Origin: Hydrogenovibrio sp. 3SP14C1
Lineage (GTDB): Bacteria; Pseudomonadota; Gammaproteobacteria; Thiomicrospirales; Thiomicrospiraceae
Reading direction: 5' to 3'
Assembly: GCF_029625905.1 (NCBI RefSeq)
Contig: NZ_JARTLM010000002.1
Location: 186,001-250,000 of the forward strand
Length of the DNA stretch: 64,000 nucleotides
A program made the position numbers and the translations under genes. The notes beneath the pieces are model-generated. The model saw nothing but the letters and a program-made list of their open reading frames with translations. It was not told the origin of the DNA and did no database searches. Below are positions 36,652 through 46,207 of the stretch, in pieces; the stretch's first letter is position 1, and each line of letters starts with the position of its first letter.

Positions 36652-36960
36652 TTAAAGTGTTGCAACGTAAGCTGCGATGTTTTCGATGTCAGCATCAGAT
36701 AGGCCAGCAGCCATCGGAGCCATCATTGAAGTCATCGGACCAACTTGCTCACCAGCTTTATACTTGTGAAGCTTTGCTTTAATAGCTGAAGCATCTTGAC
36801 CAGCTAGTTTTGGACCAACACCACCTTCACCTGCTGCACCGTGACAACCAACACAAGTTGAGTAAGCAGATTGTCCAGCTGTCGCGTCACCACCAGCGTT
36901 TGCAGCAGCACCGAAAGTGATTAAAGAAGTTGCAGATAATGCAAGTAATAATTTTTTCAT
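36652..36960 (-). CDS. Periplasmic cytochrome c5-like protein
   Basis: A 102-residue monohaem cytochrome. Signal peptide MKKLLLALSATSLITFGAAANA, then haem motif CVGCH in YSTCVGCHGAAGEGGVGPKLAGQ, and probable Met ligand in SMMAPMAAGLSDADIENIAAYV. GGAGAG precedes the ATG at good distance. In sulfur oxidisers such carriers pass Sox-derived electrons to cbb3 oxidase; that link is inference. Distinct from the neighbouring cytochrome at 36198, and separately terminated. Confidence 0.9.
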   Translation of the reverse strand: MKKLLLALSATSLITFGAAANAGGDATAGQSAYSTCVGCHGAAGEGGVGPKLAGQDASAIKAKLHKYKAGEQVGPMTSMMAPMAAGLSDADIENIAAYVATL

Positions 36961-37225
36961 TTTTGTACTCTCCTAAGCACTTTAAAAAAAGTCGGGTTTC
37001 ACCCTAGGCGCAATTACAAACCAAATCAGCGTATTAGTCAAGCATGAAACCTTAAGGAAGATTTAATATTGTAGCTAGTGTGTTCACTTCGTGACTTTAA
37101 TTTTATGAGTATGAAGAAAAGGTTAAGAAAGAATGTTGCAATGTTTGATGAAAAAGGTATTTTATGTGTCATTAAGGATAATATAAGCGTTTTAAAACAA
37201 ATAGCAACCCGCTAAACTTTCTGAC
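36961..37225. other. Gene-free stretch upstream of the c5-like cytochrome
   Basis: The 325 bp between the cytochrome start and the small ORF at 37286 hold no convincing gene. The left part holds the ribosome-binding site and presumed promoter of the cytochrome gene; a hairpin follows at 37226. Confidence 0.6.
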
Positions 37226-37253
37226 ATAGATTGGCTTCGATTAGCCAATCTAT
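37226..37253 (+). other. Hairpin with T run, upstream of the 59-aa membrane protein gene
   Basis: Eleven-bp inverted repeat ATAGATTGGCT / AGCCAATCTAT with a 6-nt loop followed by TTTTG. It looks like a terminator on the plus strand, although no plus-strand gene ends before it. Either it ends a short untranslated RNA or it attenuates the small gene at 37286. Confidence 0.55.
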
Positions 37254-37285
37254 TTTGTAGAAAGCGAGTTTGCGAGAAAGGAATA

Positions 37286-37465
37286 ATGATGATTATTAAA
37301 GTTTGGCTTTTTATTATGATTCTGACAGTGTTGAGTTGGTTGGGGTTGAAAGCGGTCAGAAAGCCCATGCATATCGGTTGGGTGTTTTTATTTTGGGTGG
37401 TCACAATTCTTGGCGGGACAGCGTTTTTCTATATGATTTCAGTGTGGTTTGTCTCTAACCAATAA
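37286..37465 (+). CDS. Small membrane protein, 59 aa, two predicted helices
   Basis: Not recognised. The 59-residue product starts MMIIKVWLFIMILTVLSWLG and has two hydrophobic segments, at about residues 3-20 and 31-54, joined by a basic loop (LKAVRKPMHIG), which predicts both termini outside. GAAAGGAA lies just upstream of the tandem ATGs at 37286 and 37289. It converges on rsgA with a repeat copy between. Support: ribosome-binding site, hydrophobic periodicity and a clean stop; no homology seen. Confidence 0.6.
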   Translation: MMIIKVWLFIMILTVLSWLGLKAVRKPMHIGWVFLFWVVTILGGTAFFYMISVWFVSNQ

Positions 37466-37502
37466 TTTCCGGTGAATAATTGTTATGAGGTTAAAAAAAT
37501 AG

Positions 37503-37512
37503 CCAGGCCTGG
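37503..37512 (+). repeat. CAGGCCTGG-N3-T repeat, copy 9
   Basis: Perfect CCAGGCCTGG, CCA and six T, in the convergent gap between the small membrane gene and rsgA. Confidence 0.85.
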
Positions 37513-37519
37513 CCATTTT

Positions 37520-38542
37520 TTAATTTGTTGGATTTTCTTTGAACTCACTCAGAAGTCTTTGGAAACTTTGAAAACGTGTATAGTGAAGCTCTCCGTTTTC
37601 AACAGCGTGTTTAATGGCACAATGCGGCTCAATGGTATGAGTGCAGTTGCTGAATTTGCATTGACCTAAAAAAGGTGCAAAGTCAGGATAGGCTTGCTCA
37701 AGTTCGTGGAGTTCACAGGGGGCGGGGCTAAACTGACGAACGCCGGGAGAATCAATGATATTGCCTGTTTGTCCTTCAAATTCTGGTAAATGATAGAGAA
37801 TGCTGTTGGTGGTGGTGTGTTTTCCAAGCCCTGTCGATTCGGATAATTGGTTGGTTTTAATCTCAATATCTGGAATTAAAGCTTTGATGAGTGATGATTT
37901 TCCAGCGCCAGATGGCCCTACGAAAACGCTGTTTTTATTCATCAAGACCTCTCTAAGTTCATCCATGCCTTCATTGGTTTCCGCAGAAACGGGTAAGATT
38001 TCAATCTCCATTTCATCGTAAGGAATAAGCAGTTCTGCAATGGCTTCCCATTGTTCATCGGATTCGATTAAATCAATTTTATTAATCAAAATCAAAATGG
38101 GTAAATCAAGTTGGTGAGCCGCGACCAAATAACGATCAATCATATCAGGATGGATGCCTGGTTCGACTGGTGCCACAATGCCAAGCCAGTCGATGTTGGC
38201 AGCTACCATTCGTTTTTGACCCCGGAAGCCCGGTCGACTTAGTTCTTGAGTACGAGGTTCAGCGGAAACGACTACGCCAGTATTAGGTTCGATATCTGTT
38301 TGCCAAGTGACTTGGTCACCGGCGACTAATTTACCCAGGTGCTGACGCACTGCACAGTTGTATATATCACCTTTGTTATCTTCAATTAAAAGGCGTTTAC
38401 CGAAGTTGGTCATGACCAACCCAGGTTGTTTCTCGCCTAAATGTTCTGAAGAGGCCGATGCGTTGGAAGAAGCATCGGATTCAGCATGTTGCTTTTGCTG
38501 AACACGACGGCGTTGTTGGTTGCTGAGCTTGCGTTTAGCCAC
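37520..38542 (-). CDS. rsgA: Ribosome small-subunit-dependent GTPase A
   Basis: A 340-residue circularly permuted GTPase in late 30S maturation. It has a basic N-terminal tail (KRKLSNQQRRRVQQK) and an OB-fold. The G domain has permuted order: G4 INKIDL near residue 158, then G1 VGPSGAGKSSL near residue 212 and G3 DSPGVRQF near residue 265. A C-terminal zinc-finger region holds CKFSNCTH, H and C (CKFSNCTHTIEPHCAIK). Third gene of M48-phhB-rsgA, 28 bp after phhB. Confidence 0.96.
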   Translation of the reverse strand: MAKRKLSNQQRRRVQQKQHAESDASSNASASSEHLGEKQPGLVMTNFGKRLLIEDNKGDIYNCAVRQHLGKLVAGDQVTWQTDIEPNTGVVVSAEPRTQELSRPGFRGQKRMVAANIDWLGIVAPVEPGIHPDMIDRYLVAAHQLDLPILILINKIDLIESDEQWEAIAELLIPYDEMEIEILPVSAETNEGMDELREVLMNKNSVFVGPSGAGKSSLIKALIPDIEIKTNQLSESTGLGKHTTTNSILYHLPEFEGQTGNIIDSPGVRQFSPAPCELHELEQAYPDFAPFLGQCKFSNCTHTIEPHCAIKHAVENGELHYTRFQSFQRLLSEFKENPTN

Positions 38543-38570
38543 AAATGGTTACCTAGTAATGGACGAACCG

Positions 38571-38912
38571 TTAATCTAACAAAGCGTCAATTTTAGCGGC
38601 CATGATAAAGTCGTTTTGACTGAGGCCTTTAATGCTGTGTGTGCTAAGAATGACTTTACATTCATTGTACCCAAAACAGATTTCCGGGTGGTGATCTTCT
38701 TTATGAGCGACCCAGGTAATCGCATTGACGAAGGCGACGGTCTGGTGGTAGTTTTTGAATGGAAAGGTTTTGGTCAATGTCTGGTAATTTAGCGGAACAT
38801 CCCAGCCGGGCATCTGTGAAAGATAGCTTTCAATGCGAGGGATAATCATCGCTTTCGAGCCTTTGTCGATGGTTTCACAAGACTGATCTTTTAATGCAAT
38901 TTCTGTGGTCAT
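38571..38912 (-). CDS. phhB: 4a-hydroxytetrahydrobiopterin dehydratase (pterin-4a-carbinolamine dehydratase)
   Basis: A 113-residue PhhB/DCoH-family protein. The signature is FVNAITWVAHKEDHHPEICFGYN near residue 60 with the HHPE motif, and ILSTHSIKGLSQNDFIMAAKID near the C-terminus. It regenerates pterin cofactor for aromatic hydroxylases in some bacteria, but is common in genomes without them. It lies between an M48 protease gene and rsgA, a grouping known in many proteobacteria. Confidence 0.92.
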   Translation of the reverse strand: MTTEIALKDQSCETIDKGSKAMIIPRIESYLSQMPGWDVPLNYQTLTKTFPFKNYHQTVAFVNAITWVAHKEDHHPEICFGYNECKVILSTHSIKGLSQNDFIMAAKIDALLD

Positions 38913-38982
38913 GATAGGGGTCCTTTTGCCTTACTGTAATTGATATCGATTGAAATATACTTTTTAGAGTAAGGCCGATGTT

Positions 38983-40230
38983 TTATTTTTCAAGTGACTT
39001 TAGGTGGTCAATGCGGATTTTTGCCGGTGGATGACTGTCATGATAGCCCGAGTAAGTCGGGTCAGGCGTTAAGCTGCTGGCGTTATCGCGGTACATTTTC
39101 AGTAAAGCCGAAATGAGCGGGGTGGAACCAACCGATTCTGAGGCAAATGCATCCGCTTCAAATTCATGTTTTCGGCTTTTAAAAGCACTGATCGGGCCCA
39201 GGAAAAAGAACATTACCGGAATCGCGGTCATAAATAACAATAGCGCTGCCGCAGGTGTTTGAGTGGTCATACCCAAACCGGTATAAAACTCAGTTTGCTG
39301 AGCCAGCCAGCCAAGAAAAGCCAGGCCTGCTAAGCTCAATGCGAAGGATTCGACTAAACGTTTTTTGATGTGTCCGTGTTTGAAATGCCCCAGTTCATGA
39401 GCCAGTACGGCTTCTACTTCTTCTGGTGTTAATGTTTCCAATAATGTATCGAAAAAGACGATACGTTTGTTTTTACCAAATCCAGTGAAGTAAGCATTGC
39501 CGTGGCCCGAACGAGAAGAACCGTCCATCACAAAAATGCCGTTGGATTCAAACCCGGTTCTTTTCAATAAAGCTTCGATACGTTGCTTCATTTCCCCATC
39601 TTCTAACGGTGTGAATTTGTTGAAAATAGGGGCGATCCATTTCGGGTAAGCCCAGATCAAAACCAGGTTAAATGCCATCCAAACCATCCAAGTGTAAAAC
39701 CACCAGGCCTGTTCAAAATAAGTGTCCATAATGCTTAAGATTGCCCAAATAAGCGGCACCCCAATAATCAATACTAAAGCCCATTGCTTAAGTAAGTCGG
39801 TGATGAATTTGACTGGGGTCATTTTGTTGAAGCCAAATGCCTCTTCAATCTTGAAGGTTGAAATAATTGAAAAGGGTAAATGCAATAATGATAAAAACCA
39901 AAAAGTAGACAGTAAAAAAGCCGTATCTCGCCAAATAGGGGCCAGGTCGGTGACAAGCCAGTAATTATAAATTTCCTGGAATCCGCCGCCTAATGTCATA
40001 AAAAGTAAAACGGCCACATCAAAAAAGAGGATGAAGCGAGAAAGTTGTAGCTTAGCGCGGCTGTAATCTGCCGCTTTTTGGTGTGCTTCTAAAGACACGA
40101 CTTCACTGAAGTCACTAGGGACTTCGGCGCGGTGACGACTGATATGAAACTGGTTTTTGATGTTTAACCAAAGCTCAATCGCAAGGTTTAAGGCAACGGC
40201 TGTGACAAATAGGGTAGTGATCCAAATCAT
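38983..40230 (-). CDS. Integral membrane M48 metallopeptidase (Ste24/CAAX-protease type)
   Basis: A 415-residue protein with several membrane segments: about residues 1-20, 60-85, 105-130, 150-175, 180-210 and two after the zinc site. The catalytic motif HELGH near residue 277 (VLAHELGHFKHGH) and third ligand in EFEADAFAS near residue 348 mark the Ste24 subgroup of M48 proteases. The ATG at 40230 is chosen although the frame is open to 40332, because the upstream part covers an inverted-repeat region and lacks a membrane start. First gene of the operon with phhB and rsgA. Confidence 0.9.
   Translation of the reverse strand: MIWITTLFVTAVALNLAIELWLNIKNQFHISRHRAEVPSDFSEVVSLEAHQKAADYSRAKLQLSRFILFFDVAVLLFMTLGGGFQEIYNYWLVTDLAPIWRDTAFLLSTFWFLSLLHLPFSIISTFKIEEAFGFNKMTPVKFITDLLKQWALVLIIGVPLIWAILSIMDTYFEQAWWFYTWMVWMAFNLVLIWAYPKWIAPIFNKFTPLEDGEMKQRIEALLKRTGFESNGIFVMDGSSRSGHGNAYFTGFGKNKRIVFFDTLLETLTPEEVEAVLAHELGHFKHGHIKKRLVESFALSLAGLAFLGWLAQQTEFYTGLGMTTQTPAAALLLFMTAIPVMFFFLGPISAFKSRKHEFEADAFASESVGSTPLISALLKMYRDNASSLTPDPTYSGYHDSHPPAKIRIDHLKSLEK
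39321..39330 (-). repeat. CAGGCCTGG-N3-T repeat, copy 10
   Basis: Minus strand: GCAGGCCTGG, CTT, TTCTT. Inside the M48 gene in its sense direction, encoding A-G-L-A-F. Confidence 0.7.
39713..39722 (-). repeat. CAGGCCTGG-N3-T repeat, copy 11
   Basis: Minus strand: ACAGGCCTGG, TGG, TTTTAC. Second copy in the M48 gene, sense direction, encoding Q-A-W-W-F. Confidence 0.75.
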
Positions 40231-40286
40231 AATGTTTTCTTTTATTAAATTTTGGTGAGTTAGTTTGTTTTCAATAAAATTGAGTA

Positions 40287-40372
40287 AGGGTGTTTTATTG
40301 AAATTCAAGTGAGTATGCACTTTTAACGCCACTCACTATCCCATGTTACTGTCTGAATTTCAATAAAACCCT
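40287..40372. repeat. Nested inverted repeat in the M48/orn divergent region
   Basis: Outer arms of 19-21 bp (40287-40307 and 40354-40372, one bulged G) and an inner pair of 7 bp (AGTGAGT at 40308-40314, ACTCACT at 40331-40337). TTTCAATAAAA also recurs as a direct repeat at about 40269. Confidence 0.7.
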
Positions 40373-40375
40373 ACG

Positions 40376-40404
40376 TTGTGGCTTGTGATAATAACGTTTA
40401 AGAT
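40376..40404 (+). promoter_or_regulatory. Candidate sigma-70 promoter of orn
   Basis: TTGTGG, 17-bp spacer, TAAGAT, 37 bp before the orn start. Confidence 0.45.
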
Positions 40405-40441
40405 AAGCGCTATTTTAAATTAAAAGGGTTGCTCGCTCATC

Positions 40442-40993
40442 ATGAAATCAGAAAATAACCTGATCTGGATTGATTTGGAAATGACAGGACTGGATCATAA
40501 ATCGGATCAAATTATTGAAATCGCAACAGTTGTAACAGATGCGGAATTGAATGTACTTGCAGAAGGCCCAGTGATGGCGATCCAGACGGCACAGCATTTT
40601 TTGGATGGGATGGATGCCTGGTGTACGACACATCATGGTAATTCAGGGCTTACCAAACGCGTTCAGGAAAGTACGATCACAATGGCCCAGGCGGAACAAG
40701 ATACTATTGAGTTTTTAAAGCCCTATTTGTCAAAAGGGAAATCCCCTATGTGCGGTAACAGTATTTGTCAGGACCGTCGTTTTTTGATTGAACAGATGCC
40801 TGAACTGGAGCAGTTTTTTCACTATCGTAATTTAGATGTATCAAGCTTAAAGGAGTTGGCAAGACGTTGGGCGCCAACCGTGTATAGTGGTTACAAGAAA
40901 AAAGGCGCACATTTGGCGCTGGATGATATTTATGAATCGATTGATGAGCTGAAATATTATCGACAAAATTTATTTTTACCAGAGTTTCACTAA
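40442..40993 (+). CDS. orn: Oligoribonuclease
   Basis: A 183-residue 3'-5' exonuclease that degrades the shortest RNAs, including pGpG from c-di-GMP breakdown. It has DEDDh motifs: [10 protein letters not shown] near residue 9, [11 protein letters not shown] near residue 102 and [18 protein letters not shown] near the C-terminus. Full family length. Divergent from the M48-phhB-rsgA operon. pGpG removal links it functionally to the c-di-GMP-type ATPase of the MSHA operon at 49.4 kb. Confidence 0.97.
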   Translation: MKSENNLIWIDLEMTGLDHKSDQIIEIATVVTDAELNVLAEGPVMAIQTAQHFLDGMDAWCTTHHGNSGLTKRVQESTITMAQAEQDTIEFLKPYLSKGKSPMCGNSICQDRRFLIEQMPELEQFFHYRNLDVSSLKELARRWAPTVYSGYKKKGAHLALDDIYESIDELKYYRQNLFLPEFH

Positions 40994-41053
40994 ACACGTG
41001 GAACGATTTGAAAGATAAAGGCTTCTAAATGAGAATAAATCCTGCTTTATGCC

Positions 41054-41082
41054 TTTATAAAAGCATTTAACTTCGTTATAAT
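41054..41082 (+). promoter_or_regulatory. Candidate promoter of the ilvB operon
   Basis: TTTATA, 17-bp spacer, perfect TATAAT at 41077-41082. Transcription would start near 41090, at the edge of the first hairpin. Confidence 0.5.
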
Positions 41083-41091
41083 TCCTTTCTT

Positions 41092-41121
41092 GCCCTGCTA
41101 AATTGCAGGGCTTTGTTTTTT
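41092..41121 (+). terminator. Intrinsic terminator 1 before ilvB (probably ends orn)
   Basis: Stem GCCCTGC / GCAGGGC with a 6-nt loop followed by TTTGTTTTTT. Confidence 0.8.
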
Positions 41122-41144
41122 AAGTTATTTTTTTTATCAGATTA

Positions 41145-41189
41145 AGCGCCGGAACCAGATAAAACTGACTCTGGTCTGGCGCTTTTTTT
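41145..41189 (+). promoter_or_regulatory. Intrinsic terminator 2, candidate attenuator of ilvB-ilvH-ilvC
   Basis: Two stacked 6-bp stems (AGCGCC / GGCGCT outside, ACCAGA / TCTGGT inside) with seven T residues. Only 23 bp separate it from the ilvB start, too little for a promoter, so ilv transcripts must cross it. Confidence 0.75.
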
Positions 41190-41212
41190 GACCCAAACGG
41201 AGGACCGTTGTT

Positions 41213-42916
41213 GTGGAATTAACTGGTGCCCAGATTCTTGTACATTATTTAGAAGATGAGGGCGTAGAGCATATTTGGGGGTATCCGGGTGGTGCAGCTT
41301 TGCCAATCTATGATGCCCTGGATACGGACGCAAAAAAATTAAAGCATGTGCTAGTCCGTCATGAACAGGCTGCCGTTCACGCAGCTGATGGGTTCGCACG
41401 CTCTACAGGTTTACCAGGAGTCGCGCTTGTAACTTCCGGTCCCGGTGCTACCAATACCGTAACAGGTATTGCGACAGCCTATATGGATTCGATTCCATTG
41501 ATTGTTGTCACCGGACAGGTTGCCACGAATATGATTGGTTTGGATGCATTCCAAGAAATCGATACGGTGGGGATTACAAGACCGATTGTTAAACACAACT
41601 TCTTGGTCAAGGATGTAAATGATCTAGCGATGACGCTCAAAAAAGCGTTCTATATCGCAACAACTGGTAGACCCGGTCCAGTTGTGGTCGACATCCCGAA
41701 AGATGTACAAAATGCCAAAAGCTCTTATGAATATCCACAAGAAGTGAGTTTACGCTCCTATGTACCTGTAACAAAAGGCCATAGCGGACAGATTAAAAAA
41801 GCCATTGACATGATGTTGGCGGCGAAAAAGCCCATTATTTATACCGGTGGTGGTGTCGTGCTTGGGGGTGCTTCTGAAGCGCTAACAGACTTGGCGCGTA
41901 ATTTGGGTTACCCAGTCACCAATACGTTGATGGGACTCGGCGCTTATCCTGCTGAAGACAAACAATTTGTCGGTATGTTGGGGATGCATGGTACTTATGA
42001 AGCGAATTTGACCATGCATAATTCGGATTTGATTATCGCGATTGGCGCTCGATTCGATGACCGAGTCACCGGGAACTTAGAGAAGTTCTGCCCGGATGCG
42101 AAAGTCATTCATATCGATATTGACCCAGCATCGATTTCAAAGAATGTTGTGGTTGATATTCCAATCGTTGGTCCGGTTAAGCAAGTGCTGACTGAAATGT
42201 TGTCTTTGTTGAATAAATCGAAGAAACGCCCTGATCAAGAAGCGTTGTCGAGCTGGTGGGAACAAATTGAAAGCTGGCGTTCAACAAACTGTTTACGCTA
42301 TGAGCAATTGGGACACAAAATTAAGCCCCAGGCTGCCATGGAAACGGTATGGCAGGTGACCAATGGTGATGCTTATGTTACGTCAGATGTTGGGCAGCAC
42401 CAAATGTTTGCTGCACAGTACTATAAGTTTAATAAGCCTCGCCGTTGGATTAACTCGGGCGGTTTAGGCACGATGGGCTTTGGTTTGCCTGCTGCGATGG
42501 GGGTGCAAGCGGCTTTCCCTGATGCAACAGTGGTGTGCGTCACAGGGGAAGGTTCTATTCAGATGAATATTCAAGAGCTTTCAACCTGTTTACAGTATGG
42601 TTTGCCTATTAAAGTGTTGTGTTTAAATAATGGCTTCTTGGGAATGGTTCGTCAATGGCAAGAGTTCTTTTATGATCGTCGATATTCCATGTCTTATATG
42701 GATTCTTTACCTGACTTTGTTAAGTTAGCTGAAGCCTATGGTCATGTTGGGATTCGTATTGATAACCCTGAAACCATGAAAGAACAGCTTGAAGAAGCGT
42801 TTTCCGATAAATACAAAGATCGTTTTGTTTTCATTGATGTCATTACGGATCAACAAGAAAACGTTTATCCGATGATTCCTGCTGGTGCAGGGCTTGATGA
42901 AATGATTCTGGTATAA
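41213..42916 (+). CDS. ilvB: Acetolactate synthase large subunit
   Basis: A 567-residue thiamine-diphosphate enzyme making acetolactate and acetohydroxybutyrate. It has the catalytic Glu in [16 protein letters not shown] near residue 49, the FAD-region segment [15 protein letters not shown] near residue 280 and the ThDP-Mg motif [12 protein letters not shown] through [12 protein letters not shown] near residue 445. The GTG start at 41213 has GGAGG 9 nt upstream. It could also be named ilvI. First of ilvB-ilvH-ilvC; likely controlled by the preceding terminator. Confidence 0.96.
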   Translation: MELTGAQILVHYLEDEGVEHIWGYPGGAALPIYDALDTDAKKLKHVLVRHEQAAVHAADGFARSTGLPGVALVTSGPGATNTVTGIATAYMDSIPLIVVTGQVATNMIGLDAFQEIDTVGITRPIVKHNFLVKDVNDLAMTLKKAFYIATTGRPGPVVVDIPKDVQNAKSSYEYPQEVSLRSYVPVTKGHSGQIKKAIDMMLAAKKPIIYTGGGVVLGGASEALTDLARNLGYPVTNTLMGLGAYPAEDKQFVGMLGMHGTYEANLTMHNSDLIIAIGARFDDRVTGNLEKFCPDAKVIHIDIDPASISKNVVVDIPIVGPVKQVLTEMLSLLNKSKKRPDQEALSSWWEQIESWRSTNCLRYEQLGHKIKPQAAMETVWQVTNGDAYVTSDVGQHQMFAAQYYKFNKPRRWINSGGLGTMGFGLPAAMGVQAAFPDATVVCVTGEGSIQMNIQELSTCLQYGLPIKVLCLNNGFLGMVRQWQEFFYDRRYSMSYMDSLPDFVKLAEAYGHVGIRIDNPETMKEQLEEAFSDKYKDRFVFIDVITDQQENVYPMIPAGAGLDEMILV

Positions 42917-42927
42917 GGGGAAGACGA

Positions 42928-43419
42928 ATGAAACATATTATTTCAATGTTAATTGAAAATGAATCAGGCGCCTTATCTCGTGTATCCGGTTTATTTTCGG
43001 CTCGTGGCTATAATATCCACGCTTTAACCGTTGCTCCGACCGATGATGAAACCATTTCACGCTTAACATTAGTGACGAGCGGAACAGAGCAACAGGTTGA
43101 GCAAATTGTGAAGCATTTGAATCGTTTGATTGATGTTATCAAAGTGGTAGATATCACGGAAGGTAGCCATATTGAGCGTGAACTGATGCTGGTGAAGCTA
43201 AAAGCTTCTGGCGCAATGCGTGAAGAAATTAAACGCTTAAGCGATATTTTCCGCGGCACGATTGTCGATGTGAATGCGAATATTTATACGGTTCAATTGG
43301 TTGGCGAAAGCCAGAAACTTGATGCGTTCGTAGATGCCATCGACGAAGGTCTGATTGTCGAGGTCGTTCGCTCTGGCGCAGTTGGATTAATGCGTGGCGA
43401 GAAGTCACTCCATCTGTAA
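42928..43419 (+). CDS. ilvH: Acetolactate synthase regulatory small subunit
   Basis: A 163-residue regulatory subunit with an N-terminal ACT domain (HIISMLIENESGALSRVSGLFSARGYNI) that binds valine, and a C-terminal domain (RELMLVKLKA to AVGLMRGE). The length matches IlvH. It follows ilvB by 11 bp with a GGGGAAGACG ribosome-binding region and lies 50 bp before ilvC. Confidence 0.97.
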   Translation: MKHIISMLIENESGALSRVSGLFSARGYNIHALTVAPTDDETISRLTLVTSGTEQQVEQIVKHLNRLIDVIKVVDITEGSHIERELMLVKLKASGAMREEIKRLSDIFRGTIVDVNANIYTVQLVGESQKLDAFVDAIDEGLIVEVVRSGAVGLMRGEKSLHL

Positions 43420-43424
43420 TCTAG

Positions 43425-44486
<1,062 letters not shown>

Positions 44487-44524
44487 TGTCATTGAAGAGG
44501 AGCATCTCCTCAATATGACTTTTT

Positions 44525-44553
44525 AAAAAGCCCGCTTCAAGCGGGCTTTTTTT
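44525..44553 (+). terminator. Intrinsic terminator of ilvB-ilvH-ilvC
   Basis: Stem AAAAAGCCCGC / GCGGGCTTTTT with a 5-nt loop and seven T. Confidence 0.9.
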
Positions 44554-44577
44554 ATGTCTGAACTAAATAAAAATTCT

Positions 44578-44587
44578 CCAGGCCTGG
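44578..44587 (-). repeat. CAGGCCTGG-N3-T repeat, copy 12
   Basis: Minus strand: perfect CCAGGCCTGG, AGA, ATTTTT. Intergenic, between the ilvC terminator and the MSHA operon. Confidence 0.85.
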
Positions 44588-44660
44588 GCTAAATGACAAG
44601 GGTTTAATTAAAGTAGCTAATGTTCCTAGAAGCGCTATTTATCAGGGTGGGGTGATCTTG

Positions 44661-44674
44661 TTGATCTTTATCAA
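44661..44674. promoter_or_regulatory. Perfect FNR/Anr-type box upstream of the MSHA operon
   Basis: TTGATCTTTATCAA matches the consensus TTGAT-N4-ATCAA exactly, 139 bp before the first pilus gene and in an otherwise gene-free 259-bp region. It suggests control by oxygen through an FNR-family regulator. Confidence 0.7.
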
Positions 44675-44812
44675 TTTCATTTTAAAGTTAGGTTATTTTT
44701 AATTTAAGTTGTTATCATAGTGTTGAAATAGAATTGAAAAAACGTTCTTCTCATCATAGGTTATAGCCATGAGAAGCTTGTATATAAAAATAAGTGTGGT
44801 AACGGTTAATTT

Positions 44813-46207
44813 ATGTATTGTTCTTTTTTTGGGTTACAAAAATTACCATTTAAAATTTCACCAGATTTAAGCTTTTTCTATAAACAAGCTTCTCGTGATG
44901 AAATTGTGCAAGCTTTGCGCTATTCCGTTGAAAGAGGAGATGGCATTATTAAAGTGGTAGGCGAAGTCGGTGTTGGAAAAACGACTTTGTTGCGCCTATT
45001 GGTTGAGCAGTTACCCAATCATTATCAAAAAGTTTACATTTCTTCCCCTAATCTTTCCGCACTGGATTTACTGAAGTTTATTTGTTCCGAGCTCAACTTG
45101 GAAGCGACTCATGCCAACACAAAACTGGATTTAATCAATCATTTAAATACCTTTTTGATTAAAGAATATAGCCAAGGACGGCGCGTGGTGATGTTAATAG
45201 ATGAGTCTCAATCTATGACGCTCGATACCTTGGAAGAAATCCGTCTGTTAGGAAACCTTGAAACAGAAGAGGATAAGTTATTACAAATGGTACTCTTTGG
45301 TCAGCCTGAGCTTGATCTAACATTGGAAGATTCTCGGATTAAACCCTTAAAAGACCGAATTGCATGTAATGTCTCAATCCCTCCTTTGAATGCAGAAGAA
45401 GTGATGCGCTATCTTAATTATAGAATGCGTGTTGCAGGTTATATGGGGCAGGATTTGTTTAATTTGAAAATTGCCAAGCATATCCAAAAACTCACTCATG
45501 GGTTGCCTCGTTCTATCAATCTTCTGGCGGATAAATTATTAATGGTCGCTTATTCAAAAGGCGACCATAAGTTAAAGCTAAAACATTTTAAGAGTTTAGA
45601 TTCTGAATCTCCTAGACGCTATTTTCAATGGGGACTGAGTTTTGGATTAATGATGATTGTTGTGGTATTAGGTTGGGGGGGTTATAGTGAGTGGTTTAAT
45701 GGCCTTGCGAAAGACAGTTTGGCCGCACAGTCAATTACATCTGAACCCCCAAGCCAAACGGCTCTCAAAGAGCTTCAAAAACCGCTCTCATTTATGACAC
45801 CCCTTCAACTTTCCGAGAAGCTGGGTGTGGGGTTTGATGAGTTATCTAAAATGGTTATGCTCAAACAAAAAACAGAGCGTTTTATTCAAGAAGTTGATGG
45901 CAATGAACCTGTTATCTTGATGTCGGCCATGCCGATCAAGAGTTTTGATAGCGTTTATTCGACGGTTTTAGCAGGGTTAAGTGTTCAAAATAGAAAGTAT
46001 TTGTTCGCAATTTTTAAACTGAACTATGCGACAAATCATTTTGAATATCAGTTGTTGTACTATCCCCGAGCAACCCGTTTTGACGTTCTGCAGGAAAAAC
46101 AGCAGGATTTAGCAGCGATGACTGATGAGAGTCGCTCCAGCGTGATTTCTGCCACAGCGGTTGACCAAATGATTCAACAACTTAACAATCAAGGGAAAAC
46201 ACTTTAA
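44813..46207 (+). CDS. mshM: MSHA-pilus-type AAA ATPase (MshM/ExeA family)
   Basis: A 464-residue AAA+ ATPase. The opening MYCSFFGLQKLPFKISPDLSF is typical of ExeA/MshM; Walker A is GEVGVGKTT at 50-58 and Walker B is MLIDESQ near residue 128. A membrane segment lies at about 281-301, followed by a periplasmic part. ExeA-type proteins help secretins assemble through the cell wall. First gene of an eight-gene operon; the next gene starts right after its stop. The ribosome-binding site is weak. Confidence 0.88.
   Translation: MYCSFFGLQKLPFKISPDLSFFYKQASRDEIVQALRYSVERGDGIIKVVGEVGVGKTTLLRLLVEQLPNHYQKVYISSPNLSALDLLKFICSELNLEATHANTKLDLINHLNTFLIKEYSQGRRVVMLIDESQSMTLDTLEEIRLLGNLETEEDKLLQMVLFGQPELDLTLEDSRIKPLKDRIACNVSIPPLNAEEVMRYLNYRMRVAGYMGQDLFNLKIAKHIQKLTHGLPRSINLLADKLLMVAYSKGDHKLKLKHFKSLDSESPRRYFQWGLSFGLMMIVVVLGWGGYSEWFNGLAKDSLAAQSITSEPPSQTALKELQKPLSFMTPLQLSEKLGVGFDELSKMVMLKQKTERFIQEVDGNEPVILMSAMPIKSFDSVYSTVLAGLSVQNRKYLFAIFKLNYATNHFEYQLLYYPRATRFDVLQEKQQDLAAMTDESRSSVISATAVDQMIQQLNNQGKTL

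Noticed and set aside
40231-40332. Thirty-four-residue extension of the M48 protease
   Set aside because: It lies in the nested inverted repeat and lacks a ribosome-binding site; the first membrane segment begins at the chosen start.
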